Below, one piece after another: positions 33,624-44,372 of a stretch of DNA of 64,000 nucleotides. Where the stretch lies: assembly GCA_031296935.1 (NCBI GenBank), contig JAVDPD010000001.1, positions 50,422 through 114,421 on the forward strand, given 5' to 3'. The notes under the pieces are model-generated. The model saw only the letters and a program-made list of their open reading frames with translations. It made no database searches and was not told the DNA's origin. Each line of letters opens with the position of its first letter. Within the stretch, counting starts at the first letter, position 1. Source of the DNA: Cerasicoccus maritimus (lineage in GTDB: Bacteria > Verrucomicrobiota > Verrucomicrobiia > Opitutales > Cerasicoccaceae). A program made the position numbers and the translations under genes.

Positions 33624-34085
33624 TTAGGGCTTTTGGGCAACGCTCTCTTTGAGTCTTACAGTGATCCCATCTAGGTAACTAAAATCATACCAACCAGTCG
33701 ATGGATTAGTTGCTTCAGCTTCTTTGTGCCGAGGAGAGGATGGGAAACCTAAATCAAATTCCTGAAATTGGTCGAAACCCTCAGCGGTGACTGTGAGAAC
33801 GGCTCTTGGATAGTAGGCTTCCTGAGGCACGATATATATCCATGTCACCTTCTGAGGGGGAATCTCAAATCTTCCATCGCTGTTGGTGGTGGTTTGAAAC
33901 TGCTTATGAAAAATGCCAGATTCCGCTTGGCTTCGGACGATGACTTTTGCACCCGCGATGGGTTCACCTGTGGCTTCTTCTATGACAATACCGCTGACCG
34001 GCGGTGCAACAGTGTATCGATGCGGAATGATGCATCCGGAAAGGAACAGTGCCGTGAGGGTCAAAGCGAAGAGAAATGGTCTCAT
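33624..34085 (-). CDS. Lipoprotein with carboxypeptidase-regulatory-like domain
   Basis: 153 aa from ATG 34085. Lipoprotein signal MRPFLFALTLTALFLSGC. A single Ig-like carboxypeptidase regulatory domain follows: SGIVIEEATGEPIAGAKVIV, then TTTNSDGRFEIPPQKVTW. Such domains bind or scaffold at the cell envelope. No partner gene; base composition is more AT-rich than the flanking housekeeping genes. Confidence 0.78.
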   Translation of the reverse strand: MRPFLFALTLTALFLSGCIIPHRYTVAPPVSGIVIEEATGEPIAGAKVIVRSQAESGIFHKQFQTTTNSDGRFEIPPQKVTWIYIVPQEAYYPRAVLTVTAEGFDQFQEFDLGFPSSPRHKEAEATNPSTGWYDFSYLDGITVRLKESVAQKP

Positions 34086-34168
34086 TATTGTGTGCCCTAA
34101 CGTGGAGGACACTCATGATCACCGGCACGGTGAATCATTGAGTGCTCCGACTTGTTAGCATTTCTAAT

Positions 34169-34627
34169 TTAATACGCGAGAACGAATCCATCAGGGCATC
34201 CAAACAAGATTTCTATCTCTCGATTCCTTCCGTATTTATCTTCACACTCAATTGTGTTCTCTAAACCCGTCCGATTGGTTTCTTTTACCCGATTGAAGAA
34301 TTCGACAATACTGGAGCCATTACCAGAGATACTCACTTGTCTGTCGTGTTTCGAACATCTGATAATATTCAACGTATCGTCTTTTTTAATTCTGAGAGAT
34401 TCGTATTCTAGTAAGTCATCGCGTGGCTGTGGGGCAGGATCATCTTTATTGCAGGGGCTTCCTTGTGGCTGACGCGATGCAGAAATCGCCAAATCGCTTC
34501 CACTCAACACATACTGCGCAATCTCATCGACTTTCTCGGGATTGAAGCTCACGTAGAAGATTGGATTTTCTGAATCACTTTCAGATTTATAATTCCACAC
34601 GGCGACTTTCCAGTTGGTTTTTTTCAT
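34169..34627 (-). CDS. Hypothetical protein (AT-richer accessory gene)
   Basis: 152 aa, cytosolic. Readable strands include VAVWNYKSESDSENPIFYVS and ILFGCPDGFVLAY; the middle holds an NGSSIVEFFNRVKE helix. I recognise no family; the length and layout recall immunity or small accessory proteins, but nothing specific. Codon usage and AT content differ from neighbours. The start ATG at 34627 is flanked upstream by a perfect A/T stem-loop. Confidence 0.5.
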   Translation of the reverse strand: MKKTNWKVAVWNYKSESDSENPIFYVSFNPEKVDEIAQYVLSGSDLAISASRQPQGSPCNKDDPAPQPRDDLLEYESLRIKKDDTLNIIRCSKHDRQVSISGNGSSIVEFFNRVKETNRTGLENTIECEDKYGRNREIEILFGCPDGFVLAY

Positions 34628-34648
34628 CTCGGGCTAACTAACGTTGAA

Positions 34649-34689
34649 GGTATATGCGAAAAAACGCCACGTTTTTTCGTCATATATCC
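34649..34689 (-). terminator. A/T-rich stem-loop overlapping a stop codon
   Basis: CGAAAAAACG-cca-CGTTTTTTCG with flanking ATATG/CATAT pairing. It contains the stop (34680-34682) of the upstream minus gene and would serve as its terminator; the next gene starts 22 bp later. Confidence 0.6.
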
Positions 34690-35060
34690 TGACTTGTTGT
34701 GTCTTTAGTTGTGGAGATTCTATGAGCTAAAGATGTTCCGTCGGGAAGGCCACCCCATGATGCGCCGGACCAAATCCACAAATCCTTTAGGGAATATTCT
34801 CCTTCTGGGCCAAACGAGGGTAATTCCTGAAGCCCTCCGTATTCATATAGCACATTTCTAGTCCTGACCTTCGCAGTTATAAAGCCCTGTTCAATCCGCT
34901 CAACAGACAATACAATAACCTCGCGCTTCACGTTTTTTGCGACGAATCGAGTTAGTTTGGCTCCCACGCGGTATTTTCTCTTTAGGAACCAGACTCTGAC
35001 TTTATGCACCATTCCTGACACAACAGTAGTTTTTAAGCGACGCGAACGTTCATTGAACAA
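34680..35060 (-). CDS. Hypothetical protein (AT-richer accessory gene)
   Basis: 126 aa, possibly from an internal Met at residue 17. The first half is basic (KVRVWFLKRKYRVGAKLTRF) and beta-rich, the second contains WIWSGASWGGLPDG. No family recognised. With the two neighbouring genes it makes a short run with codon usage unlike the housekeeping genes. Confidence 0.45.
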   Translation of the reverse strand: MFNERSRRLKTTVVSGMVHKVRVWFLKRKYRVGAKLTRFVAKNVKREVIVLSVERIEQGFITAKVRTRNVLYEYGGLQELPSFGPEGEYSLKDLWIWSGASWGGLPDGTSLAHRISTTKDTTSQDI

Positions 35061-35237
35061 GGGCGTCTTGTTTCGAGTGAGACAGTTACAATAAAAGCGG
35101 CGTCATGGATCGCGAGGTTCGTGGTATGCAGGTTGCCGGACGGGAGGGTGAGAGACCGCTCCATCTAACGTGGTAAAGTACTTTACTGTCGCTTCCGGCA
35201 AAGATGACAAGAGCTAAGTATGATTATCCACATTAAA

Positions 35238-35531
35238 TTAAGCTAGGGGAACACTGCTTGGGGTGCTTGGTGTGTTATGAACGCCTCGCCCATAGTCCTG
35301 ACCAAACACGCCCTTAACCCACACTAACATACGCCCGTCTCTCACACCAACATAGGCCCCTATGTCATAGTAACCCGAGTGCTTGTATCGGTCGAAGCGT
35401 CGGCGACGCTCCGGGGAAGTGTCGGCGATACTTCGGCCACTCTGGGGGCTGCTGATCGCGCGACTTTTCATGCTGAAATCATGTCCGAAAATCCGAGCGA
35501 AGGCAATGCGTGATCTATTAAATCTCGTCAA
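35238..35531 (-). CDS. Doubtful short reading frame
   Basis: 97 aa; a central stretch YYDIGAYVGVRDGRMLVWVK looks protein-like, but the N-terminal third is arginine/serine-rich and lacks a convincing start. Either a small accessory protein or a gene fragment. Kept only because it occupies an otherwise empty 500-bp gap (35061-35579). Confidence 0.25.
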   Translation of the reverse strand: MTRFNRSRIAFARIFGHDFSMKSRAISSPQSGRSIADTSPERRRRFDRYKHSGYYDIGAYVGVRDGRMLVWVKGVFGQDYGRGVHNTPSTPSSVPLA

Positions 35532-35579
35532 TTACCATGCCGCAGAATGAACATACATGGCGTCTGAGAGACGACATGC

Positions 35580-36215
35580 TTACTCGAGAATCTTCTCGAT
35601 CTTCGCGACGTATTCTTCGGGGGACCAGTTGCTGTAGCCGCCGATTTTGCCTAGCTTTTCGCCGTCAGCGCCGACGATCCAGACGGTGGGATAGCCGCGC
35701 ACGCCAAACTCCGATTTGAGCTTTTTGTTCTGCTCCGCGATACTGCGCTTTTGCTTATTCTGGGGAAAATCCAACAGGAGAAGCACCAGGTTTTTATCAG
35801 CGTATTTTTCGAACTCCCGCTCAGTCAGCACCTGGTCGTGCAGGCGGATGCAGTAGCCGCACCAATCGGAGCCGGTGAAGAGATACAGGATGGGCAAGTC
35901 GTATTCTTTGGACTCGGCCAGGGCATCATCCAAGTCCTCGGTCCAGCGGGCTTTGCGCTTGGCGAGCTTGGCGGCCCTTTGTTCGGCCTGCACTTTGGTT
36001 TTTATCTCGGCCAGATACGTTTGGTCGGCCTCGGACAAGTCGCTGATGTTGTAGTCGTAGTAGCGGCCGTTGCTGGCGAGCTTGATCTTGATCTGGCTGT
36101 CGCTGATAAACTCGACCAACTCGGCGTCAATGGATTGGCCTTTGTTGTTTTCCCAAATGCGCCCAAATGCGCTGGATGAGACGATTAGGGCGAGTAGTAA
36201 AAATAGGCGGTACAT
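35580..36215 (-). CDS. Exported thioredoxin-like protein with SHD1-type N-terminal domain
   Basis: 211 aa from ATG 36215. Signal peptide MYRLFLLLALIVSSSAFG; a short SHD1-like beta domain (IWENNKGQSIDAELVEFISD, then NISDLSEADQTYL), common in Planctomycetes/Verrucomicrobia; then a thioredoxin fold with active site WCGYC and cis-Pro GYPTVWIV. Probable periplasmic disulfide reductase or heme/cysteine handling protein. An earlier in-frame start (36284) adds 23 non-signal residues. Confidence 0.87.
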   Translation of the reverse strand: MYRLFLLLALIVSSSAFGRIWENNKGQSIDAELVEFISDSQIKIKLASNGRYYDYNISDLSEADQTYLAEIKTKVQAEQRAAKLAKRKARWTEDLDDALAESKEYDLPILYLFTGSDWCGYCIRLHDQVLTEREFEKYADKNLVLLLLDFPQNKQKRSIAEQNKKLKSEFGVRGYPTVWIVGADGEKLGKIGGYSNWSPEEYVAKIEKILE

Positions 36216-36401
36216 GGTGTCGGTGATGACGGTTGTTGGAAAAGTATAAGTCTTTAGGAAATGGGACAACTTGCGTTCGGTCAACTTTATGCTGCAAGAT
36301 ATTTCATCGCAAAGGTCCTATGCTTTGAAGCGGCTCTCGGATGGTTGTTGATTTCGAGAAAATCCATGCCGCCATCAACAGCTTTAAATGGATAATACTA
36401 C

Positions 36402-36878
36402 CTAGTGATGATGCGCGTGGACGTGGATGCCCCATGCCCAGCGTTTGCCTGACCAGAGGGTCTCGTCTCCGGATTGGATCTTTAGCTTGATCTTATAATG
36501 CTTGTATGGATCAAGTGGTGCGAGCGAGGGCCCGTAAATGGGAAAACCTTCATGCAAGGTGAGGTCCTCTTCGCCAAAGCTGCCTGCGATGTGAATCGTT
36601 GAGTCAGGCGGCAGCGCGGGCGTCACGGCGACGGCCAGATGGTTGTCGGCCCAGCCAAGCTCAAGGCGATGCGTTTGGTCGCCAATGCGTATTTCGTAAG
36701 TCGCTCCCTGAAAATCGCCGCGGACGGCGTCATGGGCCTGGTCTTCCTGCCAGTTTTCGTAAAGTGGAAACGAAGCTGCGGCGCCAATCATCAACAGGCC
36801 CGCGAGAATGGCCAACAACAATCGGTAGTTGATGCCCGTGGGCTGGATGAGGTTGGGTTCGTCGGAGAAATGGGGCAT
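36402..36878 (-). CDS. Single-pass membrane protein with His-rich C terminus
   Basis: 158 aa from ATG 36878. N-terminal helix YRLLLAILAGLLMIGAAASF, then a soluble beta domain (ATYEIRIGDQTHRLELGWAD) that ends in GIHVHAHHH. The histidine tail could bind a metal (inference). No known family; divergent from the sulfatase gene. Confidence 0.6.
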   Translation of the reverse strand: MPHFSDEPNLIQPTGINYRLLLAILAGLLMIGAAASFPLYENWQEDQAHDAVRGDFQGATYEIRIGDQTHRLELGWADNHLAVAVTPALPPDSTIHIAGSFGEEDLTLHEGFPIYGPSLAPLDPYKHYKIKLKIQSGDETLWSGKRWAWGIHVHAHHH

Positions 36879-37096
36879 GGTTATTAATTGCAGCGCTTTT
36901 GCAATAGTTGTCGCGAGGTTGGTGCAGTCAAGGGTATTCAATTTGCTGTGGAGAGCGGCCGTGGATATTGTTTAACTTGTTTGCGTTCGGTGAGCGACAA
37001 ATTCCCCTTGCGTCACATGGATGGCCTTTGGAGAATTGGCGGTGTCCACCGTGTTGGGGTGATCGCCTTCGCCCGAAGTCAACGTTTTCCCGCTTT

Positions 37097-38611
37097 ATGA
37101 ACCCCCTTTTCAAAACGCTTCTTTGCCTTTCGCTTTGCTGGATGGGCAGCTTGTCTGCCGCCGAGCGCCCCAACGTGATCTTTATCGCGGTTGATGATTT
37201 AAAGCCCGACATCGGTGCCTATGGTTTCAATGCGCCAACGCCAAACATCGATCGGCTGGCGGGCGAGGGCACCACGTTCCTCAACGCGCATTGCCAGCAG
37301 GCGGTGTGTGCGCCTTCGCGCGCGAGCTTACTCACCGGGCGTTCGCCGGACTACACGCAGGTGTGGGATTTGAAAACGAAGATCCGCGACAAGCGACCGG
37401 ACGTAGTGACGCTGCCGCAGTACTTCAAGCAGAACGGCTATGAGACGATTGGCGTGGGTAAAATCTATGACTATCGCAGTGTGGATAAGGGGCAGGATAC
37501 GGTGTCCTGGAGCCAGCCGTTTGTACCAACGTGGTCACTGAAGTTTTCCCCCGAACGCCCGAGTTTACATTATCAGGACCCGAAAATTAAAGCGCTGGCT
37601 GCGGAGGCCGAAGCTAAAGGCCTCAAAGGCTGGGGGCCGCAAAGCAAGTTCTTGAATAAAAATGGAGGCTGGCCGTCCGTCGAGTGTCAGGATGTGCCGG
37701 ACAATGCCTACGACGACGGTGCGATGGGTGACTTTGCCGCAGAAACTATCCGCAAGCACGCGGGTGATGCTAAGCCGTTTTTCTTTGCCGTTGGTTTTAA
37801 AAAGCCGCACCTGCCGTTTGTCGCGCCGAAGAAATATTGGGACATGATCAAGCCGGATATGATTCAGCTTGCGCCTTTTCAAGAACGCGCGGAGGGCAGC
37901 CCGGACATGGCTTACCACAACTTCGGCGAGCTGCGCTCGTATTCCGACATCGCGCAACGTGGGCCGGTGTCCGCCGCCAAGCAACGCGAATTGATTCATG
38001 GTTACCTGGCTTGCGTGGCTTACGTGGATGCGCAGGTGGGCAAGATTCTGGATGCATTGAAGGAGGCCGGTATCGCCGACAACACGGTTATCGTCTTCTG
38101 GGGGGACCACGGTTGGCATCTCGGGGACCACGGCTTGTGGTGCAAGCATTCGAACTTCGAGCAAGCCACACGGGTGCCTCTAATTTTTGCCGCGCCCGGT
38201 GGTGTGCCCGGCCAGAAGGACTCTGCGCCCGTGGAATTCCTCGATGTCTTTCCGACGCTTTGCGCGCTGACCGGTTTGCCGATTCCCTCGGACTTGGAGG
38301 GGGATAACCTCGCGCCGGTCATCGAAGACGGTGCGCCCAACCCAAGCGACTACGCGATGAGCCAGTTTCCGCGAGGCAAGGTGATGGGCTATGCCCTGCG
38401 CGACGACCGCTACCGCTACGTTGCCTGGTTTGAGCCGACCAACGGCACGGCCGCTGCGGCGGATGACCCGATCCTCGCCGTCGAACTTTACGACTACGAG
38501 ACCGACCCGCTGGAAACCCGCAACCTCGCTGTAGACTCAGCTAATGGCCACCTCATCGCTGAGCGCGAACAGGCATTGCGCGCTCGCTTGGCCGGGCAAT
38601 CAGCACAGTAG
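37097..38611 (+). CDS. Secreted sulfatase, iduronate-2-sulfatase-like
   Basis: 504 aa from ATG 37097 with signal peptide MNPLFKTLLCLSLCWMGSLS. NVIFIAVDDLKPDIGAYG is the metal site; the sulfatase signature CAPSRASLLTGR carries Cys71, to be converted to formylglycine. Layout fits the S1 family related to iduronate-2-sulfatase. Removes sulfate from an algal or animal polysaccharide (substrate not determinable). Opens the polysaccharide cluster; a formylglycine-generating enzyme is not in the window. Confidence 0.92.
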   Translation: MNPLFKTLLCLSLCWMGSLSAAERPNVIFIAVDDLKPDIGAYGFNAPTPNIDRLAGEGTTFLNAHCQQAVCAPSRASLLTGRSPDYTQVWDLKTKIRDKRPDVVTLPQYFKQNGYETIGVGKIYDYRSVDKGQDTVSWSQPFVPTWSLKFSPERPSLHYQDPKIKALAAEAEAKGLKGWGPQSKFLNKNGGWPSVECQDVPDNAYDDGAMGDFAAETIRKHAGDAKPFFFAVGFKKPHLPFVAPKKYWDMIKPDMIQLAPFQERAEGSPDMAYHNFGELRSYSDIAQRGPVSAAKQRELIHGYLACVAYVDAQVGKILDALKEAGIADNTVIVFWGDHGWHLGDHGLWCKHSNFEQATRVPLIFAAPGGVPGQKDSAPVEFLDVFPTLCALTGLPIPSDLEGDNLAPVIEDGAPNPSDYAMSQFPRGKVMGYALRDDRYRYVAWFEPTNGTAAAADDPILAVELYDYETDPLETRNLAVDSANGHLIAEREQALRARLAGQSAQ

Positions 38612-38899
38612 GGCCAGGATCTGTATCCACACGGGCGATTGAAAGGAGTCGCATTGATACTACAATAACTTCGGTGTTGCAGATCAGTCTACGGCGACGC
38701 CTTTTGGTTCACCCAATCAATGTGGCTATCTGGATGGTGGCTCTTCTTTTATTCGCATCGATTCCAGCTTCAGCTTGATGACTTGGAGCTTCGATATGCT
38801 CTAGCCAGACTGATGTCATTTGGTTCCGCGCTGTTGCTCGGCTTGCTGCGGCGCAAGTCAGCCAAGCACTCATTCGTTAATCGGCGCGGAGTCTTTTTC

Positions 38900-38935
38900 A
38901 TGCGGGCATTGAATGATTTCGTGCCCGCATTTTTT
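38900..38935 (+). terminator. Intrinsic terminator upstream of the SGNH gene
   Basis: ATGCGGGCA / TGCCCGCAT stem, 13-nt loop, then TTTTTT. It lies 290 bp past the sulfatase stop. Confidence 0.85.
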
Positions 38936-38944
38936 CGCCGTCCA

Positions 38945-38958
38945 CGCAATAAGTTGCG
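38945..38958. promoter_or_regulatory. Candidate LacI-family operator, site 1
   Basis: CGCAATAAGTTGCG, 64 bp before the SGNH start. Fits YGCAAYWAGTTGCR shared with sites at 47488 and 50171; 41951 is related. Confidence 0.55.
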
Positions 38959-39022
38959 TGCGGTATATATCGGCGCATGGGAAGCGATCCCTAAACTGAA
39001 AATCTAGCAGTTTCATAACCCC

Positions 39023-40783
39023 ATGATTAAGCATATTTTCTTTTCGTTGCGTGCGCTGGTCTTGCTCGGCGCGTTAGTTTTACAAGCCCTGGCCACGACG
39101 GCTTCAGCGGTGGAGCCCGTACGCGTGGTAGGCACCAACAGCTGGATCAGCACCAATCGCTGGTCGCCGGGCACCAAGTATCCTGGCAAGACGGCTTTCT
39201 GGCACCGCACGAAGCATCAGTTGGGCGGTCCAGTGGCGGAGATCGACCTCGCCTTCATGAACTGGACTTCCTACAGCAGTGGTGAGTTGGTCAACGCCAG
39301 CACCGTTTCTTTTAATTATGTTTGGTTGGAGCGCGAAAGTGATGGGCAAGTTGTTCCGGTGACATTTAGTGGCGCGCGTAGCTTAGTCATGACGGGTGGC
39401 GTTTCGCAGGCCTACTACATGGCTGACCCCATCGACTCCAGTGTCTGGACTGGCGGTACGCCACAGCGTGACGAAATTTTCTGGCTTCAGATTAAGGGCA
39501 ACATTGATGCCGATGAAGACCATATTCCTGTCGGTGCACACACGACGATGAGCGGCTCGCTGATGGCGATTTACCCGCCTGCAGATGATCCGGGCACTTA
39601 TGATTTCGTTGGAAAGCCGACCCTTACGAATTCGACTGCAAACTATTGGGGCTTGCCCGTCATGTTTGGCGGCCGCTTCACCGAGGCGGGCCACTTGTCG
39701 GTTATTGGACTCGGCGACAGTATTCTTTATGGCTCGGGTGACACGCGCCAGCCGGTGGTGGCGGGGAGCAGTTTTCTTTCGCGCGCCACTGTCGATGACG
39801 ATGGCTTGAACACGGTGGCGATGTTTAACATGGCGCGTCACGCGGAGTCAGCCGGTGGCTTCATCAGTCACCACGACTTGCGGGGTGAGTTTCTACAGTT
39901 TGCCAATGTGGTCGTAGAAGAATATGGAACGAATGATCTTGGCACCAATGGCACGGGTGATCCCGACACGATGTATTCGAGAGTTCAAACGATCTGGCAA
40001 CTCGCTAGAGATGCAGGCGTGGAGACTATTATTCGGACTAAGCTCCTGCCACGTACGAGCTCGTCTGATTCGTGGCAAACGATGGAAAACCAGACGGTCA
40101 ATAATGGCTGGGGAGACGGCGAAAAACGCGACACGTTCAACGCCTATTTAGAGACCGCATTGAGCGAAGGGAAAATTGATATGCTGGTGGATACATTGAG
40201 TGCGGTTTCCGATCCCTCGGATTCTCATTACTGGGTCACCAATGGCGCTTCCAAATACGCAACTGGTGATGGCACCCACCTAAGTGGAGGCGGCAATGCC
40301 CTGGCTGCCGTGCCGCTACGCGCCGCGTTTGAGCAGCTGCTGGCCGCGAATGAAACCTTTAGCTACAACGACTGGGTGGACAGCTATGACTGGGGTGGCA
40401 AAGACTCCAGCCCCACGGCGGACGCCAGCGCGGATGGCGTGCTGAACTTGCTCGCCTACGGCTTGAAACTCGATCCGTTGGACAATAACGCTGGCAAGAC
40501 ATCTACGGTAGCCTACGATGTGTCCACACCGGGTGGCCCGTGGATCACCTTGGATTTTCGTAAGAACCAGGTAGCGACCGATCTTCAGTTTGCGGTGCTT
40601 TACAGCATTGATCTCGCCGTGGATGGTTGGACTACACTATCGCCCGATGATTCCACGATCTTTGAAGAAACTGTCGACGCAGATCCCGATGGCGACGGCG
40701 AGGCGGAAGTCGTTCGCTGGCGCGTTAAGATGCCCGACGACAGCCCTTGTTTCCTGAAACTTGATATTTCCCAATCGTCATGA
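39023..40783 (+). CDS. Secreted SGNH/GDSL-type esterase
   Basis: 586 aa. Signal peptide ([20 protein letters not shown]); long beta-rich N-terminal part; SGNH blocks: [14 protein letters not shown] (nucleophile Ser), YGTNDLG (block III) and DGTHLSGGG (catalytic Asp-His). A C-terminal beta domain (~450-586) resembles those of Opitutae secreted enzymes. Likely carbohydrate deacetylase/esterase. The stop overlaps the GH5 start (ATGA at 40780-40783), so they are coupled. Confidence 0.85.
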   Translation: MIKHIFFSLRALVLLGALVLQALATTASAVEPVRVVGTNSWISTNRWSPGTKYPGKTAFWHRTKHQLGGPVAEIDLAFMNWTSYSSGELVNASTVSFNYVWLERESDGQVVPVTFSGARSLVMTGGVSQAYYMADPIDSSVWTGGTPQRDEIFWLQIKGNIDADEDHIPVGAHTTMSGSLMAIYPPADDPGTYDFVGKPTLTNSTANYWGLPVMFGGRFTEAGHLSVIGLGDSILYGSGDTRQPVVAGSSFLSRATVDDDGLNTVAMFNMARHAESAGGFISHHDLRGEFLQFANVVVEEYGTNDLGTNGTGDPDTMYSRVQTIWQLARDAGVETIIRTKLLPRTSSSDSWQTMENQTVNNGWGDGEKRDTFNAYLETALSEGKIDMLVDTLSAVSDPSDSHYWVTNGASKYATGDGTHLSGGGNALAAVPLRAAFEQLLAANETFSYNDWVDSYDWGGKDSSPTADASADGVLNLLAYGLKLDPLDNNAGKTSTVAYDVSTPGGPWITLDFRKNQVATDLQFAVLYSIDLAVDGWTTLSPDDSTIFEETVDADPDGDGEAEVVRWRVKMPDDSPCFLKLDISQSS

Positions 40784-41910
40784 TGCGACCACTCAGCTTA
40801 GCCCTTATTCTGTTAACCATTGCTTCCAGCCTGGTCGCCCGTGACCCGAAAAAGGTTGACCGAAATTATCCGACAAATCCGCCTGCCGAGGCGCCGCAGC
40901 CGGGCAACTGGCCCGCGGAGCTCAAGGTAACGGGCAACCGCCTGACCGACCCGGAGGGCAACGAAGTCTGGTTGCAAGGCGTGGCGATTCCCGGTTTGGA
41001 GATCACGCCCAACGGCCACGGCGTGACCAACTCCGCCATCGTAGCGATTGAAGATTGGAACGCCAATGTCATTCGCGTGCCGATCAAGGACGAGTTCTGG
41101 TATGGTCGCGGGAAGGGCCAAACCGATGGCGGCCTTGCTTACCGCGCCAAGGTGGATTCCGTAGTGCAGGCAGTCGCCAATCGCGGCGCTTACATCGTGC
41201 TCGATCACCACCGATTTCGCGCGTTGAAGCAGCAGGAGCTGCCCTTCTGGCAGGAGCTGGCCACGCTTTACAAAAACCACCCGGCGGTGATCTTCGACAT
41301 CATCAACGAGCCGCATGGCATCAGCTGGGAAGTTTGGCGCAATGGCGGTTGGGTTGACGACCCAAATGCGAAGATCAACGAAGCGGGTTTTCTCGACGAA
41401 GCGACGTTGAAGGCCAATCGCGGTTTTGAATCGCCTGGCATGCAAAAGCTGGTCGACGCCGTTCGCGCGACGGGCGCGAAAAACATCATCATTGCTGGTG
41501 GTTTGCAGTGGTCTTACGATCTCTCGGGCATCCTCGATGGCTATGCGCTCGATGATCCCGAGGGCCACGGCATCATGTATGCCACGCACATTTATAATTG
41601 GAAAACCGGCTGGCAAAAAGCCTTCCTCGACACCGCTGAGAAGCACCCGATTTTTGTGGGTGAAGTTGGCGCTGATGTGCTCAAGATGGACTTCATCCCG
41701 TACGAAGATCAGGAAGATCCATACACTTGGGTGCCCGATATGTTGGGCGTCATTCAAAAGTATCGCCTCAACTGGACGGGCTGGTCGTTCCATACTTGGG
41801 CCACGCCCGTCATGCTCAGCAATTGGCAATACGAGCCCAGCCCTTTCTGGGGCGCCTACGCCAAGCGCGCGCTGGCTGGTGAGCGGTTTGAAGTGAAGCG
41901 CCTGCGTTGA
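40780..41910 (+). CDS. Secreted GH5-type glycoside hydrolase
   Basis: 376 aa, signal peptide [21 protein letters not shown]5 features: HHRFRA, catalytic acid/base Glu177 in INEPHG and nucleophile Glu295 in VGEVGAD, which are the standard beta-4 and beta-7 positions. Beta-1,4-glucanase/mannanase type; substrate open. Start overlaps the SGNH gene. The same core appears with binding domains added in the next gene (42060-44264). Confidence 0.92.
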   Translation: MMRPLSLALILLTIASSLVARDPKKVDRNYPTNPPAEAPQPGNWPAELKVTGNRLTDPEGNEVWLQGVAIPGLEITPNGHGVTNSAIVAIEDWNANVIRVPIKDEFWYGRGKGQTDGGLAYRAKVDSVVQAVANRGAYIVLDHHRFRALKQQELPFWQELATLYKNHPAVIFDIINEPHGISWEVWRNGGWVDDPNAKINEAGFLDEATLKANRGFESPGMQKLVDAVRATGAKNIIIAGGLQWSYDLSGILDGYALDDPEGHGIMYATHIYNWKTGWQKAFLDTAEKHPIFVGEVGADVLKMDFIPYEDQEDPYTWVPDMLGVIQKYRLNWTGWSFHTWATPVMLSNWQYEPSPFWGAYAKRALAGERFEVKRLR

Positions 41911-41950
41911 TGGAACCTCAGCAAAGCGAATATTTACCAACATAGTTTGT

Positions 41951-41964
41951 CGCAATCTTTTGCG
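41951..41964. promoter_or_regulatory. Candidate LacI-family operator, site 2
   Basis: CGCAATCTTTTGCG, arms CGCAA/TTGCG conserved but centre different from the other three sites; 95 bp before 42060. Confidence 0.4.
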
Positions 41965-42059
41965 TCCGGCGAACCTTGCGAACGGAACAATCGGCGCGTT
42001 GATTTATCTAAAATATAGCCTATCGTTAATGGGCCTCGCGCCCCATCCCCCCGAATCCC

Positions 42060-44264
42060 ATGAAGAAAAATTTATCTCATTCCCTGCGCTTCATATTGGC
42101 GCTGTGCGCCCTGTGCGCAGCCCAAGTATTTGCTCAAGCGCCCGTAGCCGCACCACAACCTTTGGTGGGCAACAGTAGTTTTGAAATCGATGCCGACGGA
42201 GACAACTGGCCTGATGGTTGGGCGCAGCCAAAAATCGGTGGAAGCTGGCAGGAAGAGGCAGGCAGCCGCTTCATTCGCATGGAGAGCCCGGCGCCCGGTG
42301 AGATGGTGATGCTCTATCAGGAAATTGAAATTCCTGAAGGCGTTGAAGCTATCGAAATGACTTGGAAGCAGCGCATCAGCAATCTTAAGCGCGGCGAGAA
42401 ATCCTGGTTCGATGCGCGTATCATGATGGAATTCATGGATGCCAACCGCAGTAAGGTTCCTGGCAAGCCACGTGCGCCGGCCACGAACAAGAACACCGAC
42501 GGCTGGGTCGAAAAAAAGACTACTTTTCTGGTCCCCGAGGGGGCGAAGATTTTGAAGTTCATGCCGTGTTTGTTCAACGTGGCATCGGGTACGTATGATA
42601 TCGATGACCTGGTGCTGATGCCAACGGATCCTACTCCTTTGCGCGCCGCAGCGGAACAAGCCCGCATCGAGCGTGATGAAAAGAAGGCCAAGGAAATGGC
42701 CAAGACCAGTGCCAAGGCCGAAAAGCTGTTGGCTGATACGGGTTCGTATATAGTCGGCGGTGATTTCGAAGGCCGCTTTGCCAAGAAGAAAAACGTCGTT
42801 GAAGAAGGTGGTAACCACTACCTGCGTCTCGTGAGCACCGAGCCGGGGGAGATGGTTATGGATTACCGCGAGGTCAACATCCCCTCTGGCATCGAAGCCC
42901 TGGAGCTCAGCTGGACGCAGCGCGTGACCGGCCTTAAGAAAGGCGAGAAGCCGTGGTTTGACGCCCGCATCATGATGGAGTGGAAGGATGCTACTGGCAA
43001 GAAGCTCAAGAGTAAGCCATCGCCATCTTATACTCAGCGCGACACCAAGGGATGGGTCGATAAGACCAAGGCTTTCCTCGTGCCGGAAGACGCCGCTACA
43101 CTCATCATAATGACGACGTTGTTCAACGTGAAGGCCGGTACATACGAAGTCGATAACTTTGTGTTGAAGCCTACCGACCCGGGGCCGATCAAGGAAAGGG
43201 CTGCCGCGCGTGCGCGTCAGAAGGCCGCGAAATTTGTTCCGGCTGAAGAACCGAAGCCGGAGAACTGGCCGAAGATGCTCAAGGTCGTTGGCAACCGACT
43301 GCACGATACGGATGGCAATGAAGTATGGCTACAAGGTGTGAACGCAGGTGGCTTGGAAACTTTGCCTATGGACGAGCAACCAGTGAAGTCGCTTGTTGTT
43401 GGCATCGATGAATGGAACTCTAACTGCATCCGCGTGCCGATCAAGGAATCGTTCTGGTGGGGCGAGAGCCCTTATCAAAAGGACGGCGGTAAGGGCTACC
43501 GCGAAATCATCGATAAGATGATCACCCTCGCGGCCAACCGTGGCGCCTACATTGTGATCGACCTCCACCGCTACCGAGCACCCAAGGAAGTGCACGCAAA
43601 ATTCTGGCGCGAATTTGCCGCGCTTTACAAAGACCACCCTGCTGTTTTGTTCGACATCATGAATGAGCCGCATGGCATCAGCTGGGAAATCTGGCGCAAT
43701 GGCGGCTGGGTAGGCAACAAGTCTGGTACGGACGAGTCTGCGTTCCTCACTGCCGAAGAGAAAAAGAAGAACCAGGGCTTTGAATCCATCGGCATGCAAG
43801 GGCTCGTGGACGCCGTTCGCTCGACTGGCGCGAAGAACATCATCATCGCCGGTGGCGTGGAGTGGTGCAACGACCTCTCAGGCGTAGTCAACGGCTATGC
43901 GTTGGATGACCCAAGCGGCAATGGCATCATGTATTCCTGGCACACGTACCATTGGCACAAAGGTTGGGCGACCAAGCTTATGCCCGCTGCCGAAAAGTAT
44001 CCAATCTTCCTCGGTGAAGTTGGCGCGGACGTTAAAAAGATGGGCTTCATTCCGGATGAAATTCAGGAAGACCCCGCGACCTTCGTGCCAGACATGCTTG
44101 GCTTTATTCAGAAGTATAAAATCAATTGGACGGGCTGGTGCTTCCATCCTTACGCCACACCGCGCATGCTGGTGGATTGGGATTACACGCCGACTCCTTT
44201 CTGGGGCGTCCCGGCCAAGGAAGCTCTGGCCGGTAAACAATTTGAGCTAAAAAAGCTTCGCTAG
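42060..44264 (+). CDS. Two tandem CBM-like domains fused to a GH5 catalytic domain
   Basis: 734 aa. Signal peptide ending near FAQAP. Residues ~35-205 and ~225-385 are two copies of a beta-jellyroll carbohydrate-binding-type module ([30 protein letters not shown]; both contain PGEMVM.Y.E..IP.G.EA.E..W.QR). The GH5 domain (~400-734) is a close paralogue of the preceding gene: [15 protein letters not shown] with acid/base Glu, and GEVGADVKK nucleophile region. A lysine/alanine linker joins modules. Terminator follows. Confidence 0.92.
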   Translation: MKKNLSHSLRFILALCALCAAQVFAQAPVAAPQPLVGNSSFEIDADGDNWPDGWAQPKIGGSWQEEAGSRFIRMESPAPGEMVMLYQEIEIPEGVEAIEMTWKQRISNLKRGEKSWFDARIMMEFMDANRSKVPGKPRAPATNKNTDGWVEKKTTFLVPEGAKILKFMPCLFNVASGTYDIDDLVLMPTDPTPLRAAAEQARIERDEKKAKEMAKTSAKAEKLLADTGSYIVGGDFEGRFAKKKNVVEEGGNHYLRLVSTEPGEMVMDYREVNIPSGIEALELSWTQRVTGLKKGEKPWFDARIMMEWKDATGKKLKSKPSPSYTQRDTKGWVDKTKAFLVPEDAATLIIMTTLFNVKAGTYEVDNFVLKPTDPGPIKERAAARARQKAAKFVPAEEPKPENWPKMLKVVGNRLHDTDGNEVWLQGVNAGGLETLPMDEQPVKSLVVGIDEWNSNCIRVPIKESFWWGESPYQKDGGKGYREIIDKMITLAANRGAYIVIDLHRYRAPKEVHAKFWREFAALYKDHPAVLFDIMNEPHGISWEIWRNGGWVGNKSGTDESAFLTAEEKKKNQGFESIGMQGLVDAVRSTGAKNIIIAGGVEWCNDLSGVVNGYALDDPSGNGIMYSWHTYHWHKGWATKLMPAAEKYPIFLGEVGADVKKMGFIPDEIQEDPATFVPDMLGFIQKYKINWTGWCFHPYATPRMLVDWDYTPTPFWGVPAKEALAGKQFELKKLR

Positions 44265-44301
44265 ATACTTGGTATAGTCTTCTAGTAAAATCACAAGGGG
44301 T

Positions 44302-44333
44302 AAGCGCCCCGTCGGTTTTCCGACGGGGCGCTT
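44302..44333 (+). terminator. Intrinsic stem-loop after the CBM-GH5 gene
   Basis: AAGCGCCCCGTCGG-tttt-CCGACGGGGCGCTT, T tract short, 38 bp past the stop. Confidence 0.85.
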
Positions 44334-44372
44334 TGTGCTGTGGTTGGGTAGGACTAGGGCATCTTTCATTTA

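Larger units (their letters stand above)
38612..39022. other. Gene-free region between sulfatase and SGNH gene
   Basis: 411 bp. Holds an intrinsic terminator (38900-38935) and one of four candidate operators (38945-38958). A 95-codon frame across it has no protein-like character and is not called. Confidence 0.55.

Noticed and set aside
38720-39007. 95-codon frame before the SGNH gene
   Set aside because: Residue pattern is not protein-like and it spans an intrinsic terminator and a candidate operator.
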